DNA from: a virus
DNA: 26,672 nucleotides
Reading direction: 5' to 3' (one strand)
IMG/VR virus record: IMGVR_UViG_3300030331_002606
Coordinates: 1 to 26,672 of that record
Of this stretch, positions 22,453 to 26,672 are shown in pieces. The notes below the pieces were generated by a model. The model was not told the DNA's origin, searched no databases, and was given only the letters and a program-made list of their open reading frames with translations. The stretch's first letter is position 1; each line of letters opens with the position of its first letter. The position numbers and the translations under genes were made by a program.

Positions 22453-22849
22453 TCGTGTTGTTGACGGGGATACTATTGATGTCACCATTGATCTTGGGTT
22501 TGATCTATACAAGAAAGAAAGAGTTAGAGTTGCAGGAGTTGATACGCCAGAGAAGAGAACACGAAATTTAGAGGAGAAGGCTCTTGGAATCGACGCAACA
22601 AACTGGCTCAAGGAGAAACTGGAGAGTGCTGTGGCTGGTGACGATGATCTCATTATTAGGACTGAACTTGACGGTGGCGTTGGGAAATATGGCCGTCTTC
22701 TGGGCTGGTTATACGTTGGGGACTCAGACGTGTCCCTCAATGAACAAATGATCACGGAGGGATATGCACACAGTTACGACGGCGGAACAAAAAACATGGA
22801 CCTCGAAGCCCTCAGAGAAATTAGAAGGATTCACGGAACGCTCGTGTAG
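22400..22849 (+). CDS. Staphylococcal-nuclease-like (SNase) protein
   Basis: This 149-residue protein has the SNase fold motifs VVDGDT (Asp22, Asp24), RVAGVDTPE (Arg43, Asp48, Glu51) and KYGRLLGWL (Arg99), matching the active-site Asp21/Arg35/Asp40/Glu43/Arg87 set of the Staphylococcus enzyme. All key catalytic residues are present, so a calcium-dependent nuclease that cleaves DNA or RNA is expected. It has no signal peptide, so it should act inside the cell, perhaps in host DNA degradation or nucleotide recycling. It overlaps the small membrane protein gene by 53 bases. Confidence 0.88.
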   Translation: MKPPSRKSCYNFRCLKINRVVDGDTIDVTIDLGFDLYKKERVRVAGVDTPEKRTRNLEEKALGIDATNWLKEKLESAVAGDDDLIIRTELDGGVGKYGRLLGWLYVGDSDVSLNEQMITEGYAHSYDGGTKNMDLEALREIRRIHGTLV

Positions 22850-22940
22850 AAGTGCTGTGTGTGGTGGGGATGTTTTTATTCCTAACTCTGAATACGATGG
22901 AGCATCATTAGACTTTTCATGTGATGTAAATCATACATAG
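22764..22940 (+). CDS. Possible small gene overlapping the nuclease gene
   Basis: This 58-residue ORF starts at the ATG at 22764 with GGAGGG directly upstream, overlaps the nuclease gene by 86 bases in the +1 frame, and runs through the otherwise empty stretch after it. It contains four cysteines in the second half (SCRSAVCGGD, FSCDV). The ribosome-binding site and coverage of the gap are its only support; there is no recognised domain. Confidence 0.35.
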   Translation: MHTVTTAEQKTWTSKPSEKLEGFTERSCRSAVCGGDVFIPNSEYDGASLDFSCDVNHT

Positions 22941-22958
22941 TCTAGCTGATATAGTCTC

Positions 22959-23195
22959 ATGCAAAAGATTATCAATGGTGTTGCCTTGTTCTCGGGTGTT
23001 GTATCCCTTGGCTTGGTTGTAGGTGGTGCCACCTTGTATTTTCAGAAAGATAATATTGTCAATAATATCAAGGTTCAACTGATCAACGGTGTATCAGAGT
23101 CGGTAAAGGGTATGCTTCCTGGTATGGTCGATGGTGCAATGCCTGAACTCCCTGGTAAAACAGGTGGAGCGATTCCTTCTGGTCTTCCATTCTGA
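22959..23195 (+). CDS. Small membrane-anchored protein
   Basis: This 78-residue protein has one N-terminal hydrophobic helix (ALFSGVVSLGLVVGGATLYF, about 9-28), then a polar region (KDNIVNNIKVQLING) and a Pro/Gly/Met-rich tail (MLPGMVDGAMPELPG). It is the first gene of a block of membrane and exported proteins. Six bases separate it from the next. Function unknown. Confidence 0.65.
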   Translation: MQKIINGVALFSGVVSLGLVVGGATLYFQKDNIVNNIKVQLINGVSESVKGMLPGMVDGAMPELPGKTGGAIPSGLPF

Positions 23196-23201
23196 TGAAC
23201 C

Positions 23202-23396
23202 ATGTGGTTTTTACTATTACTCGCCTCACCATCCTACGCACATGTAGCGGGTGAGCCATGTCCTACTACGCTACAATCAAAGGCGTCGGTTATTGTAGGT
23301 GACTTAGATGGATATCAAACCGATACAGATAAGACAGTTACGGATACCGGAGATCGAGTCACAGACTTTACCACCTCCGATAGTATCTTCCCTTGA
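23202..23396 (+). CDS. Small exported protein with Cys and Asp/Thr-rich tail
   Basis: This 64-residue ORF encodes a short but good signal peptide (MWFLLLLASPSYA, cut before HVAGEPC) and a mature part rich in Thr and Asp (TDTDKTVTDTGDRVTD). It overlaps the next gene by 89 bases in a different frame. The overlap is long for two independent genes, so the 3' part may be constrained mainly by the other frame. The signal peptide argues that the 5' part is real. Confidence 0.5.
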   Translation: MWFLLLLASPSYAHVAGEPCPTTLQSKASVIVGDLDGYQTDTDKTVTDTGDRVTDFTTSDSIFP

Positions 23397-24072
23397 CCCT
23401 CCAATCACCACCAACATTGGATTACCCATTGTTGATATGCCTGGTTGTGTCGAAGCACGGAATGTAACTAATGAAACAAACACAACGATATTTGGGGATG
23501 ACCCCAAAGGGGTGGTTACGCTTTGCGGTCCTGGGGTTCCCAGTTATGACCCTATTAATTATGAACCTGAACAGATGATTCTGACTGGTCCTGCAGAACC
23601 ACCAAAATTAGAACCCCCACCTGAAACTCCCCCGATAAAAACACCCGAAGTTCCACCACCTCCTCCTCCACCACCAGCACAATGCCCTACTCCTGCACAA
23701 GAGGCTAAGGAACCAGTTGGCACTCTAGTCAATGGTTTCCGTGAGAGAGTAGTGGGATATAGATTACTTGGTAAAGAATGTATTCAGGATACAGAGCCTG
23801 TTTCTATTCCAGATCAAATTATTGGAGGACTACCTAGTGGTGGTCAGGTAGTGCAGGTAGGTGGTGTGGCTGTCATCGCAACTACATCTGCACTATTAGC
23901 AAAACCGTTGGCTGACCTGTTACTTAAGGTGGTCAAACCAACGGTGAAGAAAGTTATTAAAAAGATTGCTGCTATTCGTGGTAAGAAAACTATTGTCGAA
24001 TCTGTAAAGGACCGCCGAGATCAACAGCGGATCCGGTCGCACGCGATTCGGAAACTGAAGGGGAAGGAATAG
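23308..24072 (+). CDS. Proline-rich protein with C-terminal hydrophobic segment
   Basis: This 254-residue protein has three parts. The N-terminal domain has Cys residues; a polyproline linker follows (about 108-128, with eight consecutive prolines); and a C-terminal region has a hydrophobic stretch (VAVIATTSALLAKPLADLLLKVV), then a strongly basic tail (VKKVIKKIAAIRGKK). An in-frame stop immediately precedes its ATG, so it has no signal peptide of its own. Its 3' end overlaps the convergent minus-strand gene by 83 bases. A membrane-linked structural role is a guess. Confidence 0.65.
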   Translation: MDIKPIQIRQLRIPEIESQTLPPPIVSSLDPPITTNIGLPIVDMPGCVEARNVTNETNTTIFGDDPKGVVTLCGPGVPSYDPINYEPEQMILTGPAEPPKLEPPPETPPIKTPEVPPPPPPPPAQCPTPAQEAKEPVGTLVNGFRERVVGYRLLGKECIQDTEPVSIPDQIIGGLPSGGQVVQVGGVAVIATTSALLAKPLADLLLKVVKPTVKKVIKKIAAIRGKKTIVESVKDRRDQQRIRSHAIRKLKGKE

Positions 24073-24850
24073 AATGAACGTGTTGTGGAATGACACCACC
24101 AGGATTAGTTACCATTACGTCCTGACAGATTGCAGCATACTGTGTTCCTGGTCTGAACATAATACCAGCCTTGATTAACTCACCGCAATTCTTCAGTCTT
24201 GCAATCTCAAAGTCCAATCTCTTATTGGCTGTGAGTTGTTGTTGCATTGCAATCTGTGTGGTTGCTGCATTCTTACACAGTTCCTGTAGTTCCTTATCCA
24301 TAGGATTAGACCATGTGGCTGACACACCTAGGGATAAGTTGTAACTATCTTTCTGTCCTGTTCTGGTAGGAACAAAGTATAGAATATCTCCAGGATTGTC
24401 TAGAGAACCATCTTCATCTAGGTCTCTCATATCATAAACAGGATCATTATAATATGGTTCGTAAGGTGCCTGAAAAGATCCAGATCCTGTTACGAAAGGC
24501 GTAATGTTAAGGGTGGGACCTTGGCACTGGATACCTCCACCGTAGGTATTTGTAATGTATGGTCCCTGAAGAACTTGTATTGCTTGGTTTGTAACGCTGC
24601 CGCTGGAATTAGCAACAGGAGAAGCAGTAGCAGAGACTCCGCCAACAGTTTCAGCATAAGAAGGACAAGCAAAGAATAATGATACTATTGCTGGAAGATA
24701 CTTGTAGTATCTGTAACGCTTTGTATTGTTGTTTCTCTTTGGATAATTGTGTGATTGCTTAAACCCGGACCCTTGTATGTCTCCGTGAATTGAAACGGTG
24801 TTCCCGGATTTGTTTGAACATACGTGGGTTTGGAACTTACTCCTGTCCAT
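23990..24850 (-). CDS. Exported protein with unusual start region
   Basis: This 286-residue ORF contains a convincing signal peptide core (KYLPAIVSLFFACPSYA, residues 50-66), but 49 residues upstream of it translate the overlapping 3' part of the preceding gene in another frame. No ATG, GTG or TTG lies between the first codon and the signal peptide. The mature region has a Ser/Gly-rich N-terminus, a tract resembling QVLQGPYITNTYGGG, an Asp-rich DLDEDGS, and a helical C-terminal part (ELCKNAATTQIAMQQQL). It probably belongs with the two upstream minus-strand secreted genes. The true start is uncertain. Confidence 0.6.
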   Translation of the reverse strand: MDRSKFQTHVCSNKSGNTVSIHGDIQGSGFKQSHNYPKRNNNTKRYRYYKYLPAIVSLFFACPSYAETVGGVSATASPVANSSGSVTNQAIQVLQGPYITNTYGGGIQCQGPTLNITPFVTGSGSFQAPYEPYYNDPVYDMRDLDEDGSLDNPGDILYFVPTRTGQKDSYNLSLGVSATWSNPMDKELQELCKNAATTQIAMQQQLTANKRLDFEIARLKNCGELIKAGIMFRPGTQYAAICQDVMVTNPGGVIPQHVHSIPSPSVSESRATGSAVDLGGPLQIRQ

Positions 24851-25131
24851 TGTGAAGTCACTCCATTAATACTTACGGAATTTGCTCCTGTTCCAGGAGA
24901 TAGATTACCGTTGACAGTGACACCACTACCCGTTGCCGTGTATTGATATCCTGTATTATAATCCATTGAATTAATTGTCTCGACCACTGTTGAGGTCGTC
25001 TCCGTGTGACTCGTCATTGATCCCTGAGTGAAGTTCGGGACTACGGGGACCGCCAATGCAGTGGCACCTGATGTAAAGGTTGCCACCGCAAATGTCACAA
25101 TAGACCGCATCATCTTTCCAGAATGGGTCAT
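24685..25131 (-). CDS. Exported Ser/Thr-rich protein
   Basis: This 148-residue protein has a signal peptide (MMRSIVTFAVATFTSGATALA within the first 28 residues) and a mature chain of Thr/Ser/Asn/Gly-rich strands. YQYTATGSGVTVNGN resembles YSVSGSGVNTTDG of the neighbouring gene, so the two look paralogous. It starts at 25131, with GAGG overlapping the previous stop; ATGs at 25113 and 25110 are alternatives. A secreted structural role (fibre, surface layer or virion decoration) is inferred from composition only. Confidence 0.7.
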   Translation of the reverse strand: MTHSGKMMRSIVTFAVATFTSGATALAVPVVPNFTQGSMTSHTETTSTVVETINSMDYNTGYQYTATGSGVTVNGNLSPGTGANSVSINGVTSQWTGVSSKPTYVQTNPGTPFQFTETYKGPGLSNHTIIQRETTIQSVTDTTSIFQQ

Positions 25132-25142
25132 CGCGAGGATCC

Positions 25143-25640
25143 TCAGTCAATGACAGTAATTTCTGAAACGAACTGACCAGTAGCACTGGTTCCAGCACCA
25201 CCTGCAGTCAGACCGATAGAACCAGCAGTACTCAGAGTACCTGCCAGGTCACCAGCTGAGCCAGCAGCGGTAGAAGTTATACTACTGAAGTTAGGAACAG
25301 CTCCTGTAGAAGGTGCAGAGGTTGGAACAGCGTCACCTTGAATATAAGAAGATGAATAAGAGAATGCGTTTCCGTTTGAGGCTTGAGTGGCAGAGATGGT
25401 TCCGGGAGCCATAACACCACTTGTGATTGTACCAGCAGAGATAGTTCCGGCAGTAGTACCATCGGTGGTATTTACACCACTACCTGAGACGGAATACTGA
25501 GAACCAATTCTCGTCGATGTAGTTCTTGCAGCATCAACGGTAAGTTGAACTGACGAAGACATACTATGAACAAGTCCGCCTGCGTGTGCAGATCCGGCGG
25601 TCAACAATAACATTCCAAAAGCAATAAATGCTTTTCTCAT
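25143..25640 (-). CDS. Exported Ser/Ala/Gly-rich protein
   Basis: This 165-residue protein starts at the ATG at 25640; the longer frame back to 25700 crosses the promoter element. It has a clean signal peptide (MRKAFIAFGMLLLTAGSAHA, cut before GGLVHSM) and a low-complexity mature chain (GTTAGTISAGTITSGVMAPGTI) with short repeated valine/threonine/glycine units. It is the first gene of the minus-strand block, driven by a CTAAATA element. Related proteins may exist in marine picocyanobacteria, from memory only. Function unknown. Confidence 0.72.
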   Translation of the reverse strand: MRKAFIAFGMLLLTAGSAHAGGLVHSMSSSVQLTVDAARTTSTRIGSQYSVSGSGVNTTDGTTAGTISAGTITSGVMAPGTISATQASNGNAFSYSSSYIQGDAVPTSAPSTGAVPNFSSITSTAAGSAGDLAGTLSTAGSIGLTAGGAGTSATGQFVSEITVID

Positions 25641-25663
25641 ACAACTCTCATAGAGACTATGTA

Positions 25664-25670
25664 TATTTAG
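25664..25670 (-). promoter_or_regulatory. T4-late-like promoter element (minus strand)
   Basis: CTAAATA on the minus strand, 23 bases upstream of the ATG at 25640. Its presence on this strand at the same spacing as the + strand copies supports both the motif and the start choice. Confidence 0.65.
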
Positions 25671-25725
25671 AAACTCAAATGTGTGTGATCCAGTATACAA
25701 TTTATCTTAAGAGATAGTAAAACCC

Positions 25726-25732
25726 GTAAATA
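25726..25732 (+). promoter_or_regulatory. Late-like element GTAAATA
   Basis: GTAAATA lies 26 bases upstream of the ATG at 25759, the spacing seen for the CTAAATA copies, with one base different. The 118-base region between the divergent genes thus probably drives transcription in both directions. Confidence 0.4.
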
Positions 25733-25758
25733 ATTATTGTATCCCTAAGTTACAACTA

Positions 25759-26046
25759 ATGGACCCTGAGGAAACTACTGGTCTAGTATTGGAGAGTAAA
25801 GCTTGTACTAAATGCGGAGCTAAGTGGTTAAATGGACAGCACTACTGGAGCACTGGTATCATTGGAGATACTAAAACCCTATCTAACCTCGTTTGTGGCC
25901 TTGTGGAGTCTCCTGATTGTATAAATCCGGATCATAAAAGAGGTCACATCTACGGAGAGAAAGATACCTGGGAGAAGAGGAAACAGTTCATTGACAGACA
26001 TTATAAAGGAAGTAGCAATGCCCCGTGGAAAGATTATGAAATATGA
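25759..26046 (+). CDS. Cys-rich small protein, zinc-finger-like
   Basis: This 95-residue protein has a CxxC pair (Cys16, Cys19 in ACTKCGAKW) and later Cys46 and Cys54 with His59 nearby (PDCINPDH), a pattern that could bind one zinc ion. It resembles small HNH-like or zinc-ribbon phage proteins, but the H-N-H catalytic set is not clear. It overlaps the next gene by 29 bases. Confidence 0.65.
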   Translation: MDPEETTGLVLESKACTKCGAKWLNGQHYWSTGIIGDTKTLSNLVCGLVESPDCINPDHKRGHIYGEKDTWEKRKQFIDRHYKGSSNAPWKDYEI

Positions 26047-26176
26047 GGTTCTATCTAGAATCTACAGACTTAAAGAAGAACTTTATACAAGAGATGAACT
26101 GCCCTGGAAGGATAGAAAGGTAGCGGACGAGTATCTGAGTAAACTTTTAGAGTATGTTTCGTCGTTCAGTTATTGA
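26018..26176 (+). CDS. Small helical basic/acidic protein
   Basis: This 52-residue protein starts at the ATG at 26018 with GGAAG upstream; a TTG at 25991 is an unneeded extension. It is almost entirely helical and charged (YEVLSRIYRLKEELYTRDE, LSKLLEYVSS). Similar proteins recur next to psbA in cyanophages as far as I recall, but function is unknown. Confidence 0.65.
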   Translation: MPRGKIMKYEVLSRIYRLKEELYTRDELPWKDRKVADEYLSKLLEYVSSFSY

Positions 26177-26191
26177 AGTGGCACACGGGTG

Positions 26192-26225
26192 TTGACAGAT
26201 GGGAAGAAGCCCCTTAATATAAATA
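26192..26225 (+). promoter_or_regulatory. psbA promoter, sigma70-like overlapping a late element
   Basis: TTGACA (26192-26197), 17-base spacer, TAATAT (26215-26220) forms a host-type promoter. TATAAATA (26218-26225), the exact T4 late consensus, overlaps its -10 box. The overlap suggests expression both early, by host polymerase, and late, by phage-modified polymerase. Confidence 0.75.
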
Positions 26226-26381
26226 CATGGACGAGGTGGGGATTTCCTCACCATCCATCACGCCTTACCAGGACTAAACAGCGTGACTAAACAACAGTCC
26301 TTCATACCCACTCTGGAGGGTAGAGTGGGAATACTATACTCAGTACCACCCCGTACTACTACATAACCCTTTTTCAAATCA
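26226..26381 (+). other. Structured 5' leader of psbA
   Basis: This roughly 155-base untranslated leader has no ORF. It contains an 8-bp hairpin, CCCACTCT (26307-26314) with AGAGTGGG (26322-26329), whose loop GGAGGGT holds a ribosome-binding-like GGAGG. It also has a possible CACGC/GCGTG pairing and a repeated GACTAAACA. It may control stability or translation of psbA mRNA. No obvious strong ribosome-binding site lies directly before the ATG. Confidence 0.5.
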
Positions 26382-26672
26382 ATGGCTACTTCAACTCTTA
26401 CAAGGTCCCGCCAATCGGGCTGGGATAACTTTACAGAGTGGGTAACATCAACCAACAACCGTCTCTATGTCGGTTGGTTCGGTACCCTGATGATCCCTAC
26501 TCTTCTGGCTGCAACCACCTGTTTCATTGTTGCCTTCATCGCTGCTCCCCCTGTGGACATCGACGGCATCCGTGAGCCTGTCGCTGGTTCGCTCCTGTAT
26601 GGCAACAACATCATTTCTGGTGCTGTTGTTCCTAGCTCCAATGCAATCGGACTTCACTTCTATCCCATCTGG
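26382..26672 (+). CDS. psbA: Photosystem II D1 protein (5' part, cut by window edge)
   Basis: The first 97 codons of psbA are visible ([20 protein letters not shown] start). The first transmembrane helix includes [20 protein letters not shown], followed by the lumenal [20 protein letters not shown]1 is the fast-turnover reaction-centre protein of photosystem II; phage copies replace photodamaged host D1 during infection. The codon choice is visibly GC-richer than in the glycan operon. No intron is seen in the part shown. Confidence 0.98.
   Translation, partial: MATSTLTRSRQSGWDNFTEWVTSTNNRLYVGWFGTLMIPTLLAATTCFIVAFIAAPPVDIDGIREPVAGSLLYGNNIISGAVVPSSNAIGLHFYPIW

Noticed and set aside
23308-24850. 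Convergent overlap of the proline-rich + gene and the minus gene as evidence that one is false
   Set aside because: The overlap is only 83 bases at the 3' ends and both proteins have sensible compositions elsewhere; both kept.
26258-26657. Minus-strand ORFs over the psbA leader and psbA
   Set aside because: They are shadows of the psbA reading frame and the leader; no ribosome-binding site or recognisable product.
26382-26672. Intron or homing endonuclease within psbA
   Set aside because: Known in some cyanophage psbA genes, but the visible 97 codons run without interruption; the rest is outside the window.
1-26672. CRISPR arrays, insertion sequences, integrase or attachment sites
   Set aside because: No repeated spacer-type units, transposase-like ORF or terminal inverted repeats were seen by eye.

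Overview
This window looks like part of the genome of a T4-like cyanophage (cyanomyovirus) infecting marine Synechococcus or Prochlorococcus. It carries the usual photosynthesis and carbon auxiliary genes of these phages: psbA (5' part only, at the right edge), petE (plastocyanin), three hli genes and a short TalC-type transaldolase. It also has a phage-encoded tRNA, dense ATGA-overlapped gene packing, and copies of a T4-late-like promoter element (CTAAATA / TATAAATA). The assignment rests on gene content; no database was searched. Nearly everything is on the + strand except one three-gene minus-strand block.

Layout. (1) 1-1.6 kb: a Phd/YefM-like small protein, a tRNA with anticodon CAU, two small unknown genes, a 2OG-Fe(II) oxygenase and a small coiled-coil gene with its own late-type promoter and a strong terminator. 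(2) 1.76-19.6 kb: one continuous, almost gapless operon of 20 genes for sugar-nucleotide synthesis and glycan assembly. It holds a TagD-like cytidylyltransferase, RmlB, RmlC, four further extended SDR sugar epimerases/reductases including a clear GDP-mannose 3,5-epimerase, an E1-type (RfbH/DdhC-like) iron-sulfur PMP 3-dehydrase, two methyltransferases, an oxygenase, and about nine glycosyltransferases (GT2, GT11, GT17, GT25, GT92, FUT-like and DUF5672 types). talC sits inside the chain. No gene in it shows obvious membrane segments, and no Wzx/Wzy-like transporter or polymerase is present, so I infer that the glycan is built in the cytoplasm, perhaps on phage structural proteins, rather than exported. 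(3) 19.7-22.9 kb: a signal-peptide beta-barrel-like protein, the hli cluster with very small membrane proteins, a two-helix membrane protein, plastocyanin and a Staphylococcal-nuclease-like protein. (4) 22.9-25.7 kb: an island of exported or membrane proteins, with + strand genes converging on and overlapping three minus-strand genes that encode secreted Ser/Thr/Gly-rich proteins. (5) 25.7-26.67 kb: a Cys-rich small protein, another small protein, then a structured leader and psbA.

How the genes may work together (inference). RmlB makes a 4-keto-6-deoxy sugar that can branch to RmlC plus a reductase (6-deoxy-L-hexose) or to the E1-like enzyme (3,6-dideoxyhexose). GDP-mannose 3,5-epimerase would make GDP-L-galactose or L-gulose, a plausible donor for the several fucosyltransferase-like enzymes, because no GDP-fucose synthesis genes are visible. 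TalC would supply fructose-6-phosphate toward GDP-mannose. Photosynthetic electron flow maintained by psbA, petE and hli could supply electrons for the [2Fe-2S] 3-dehydrase.
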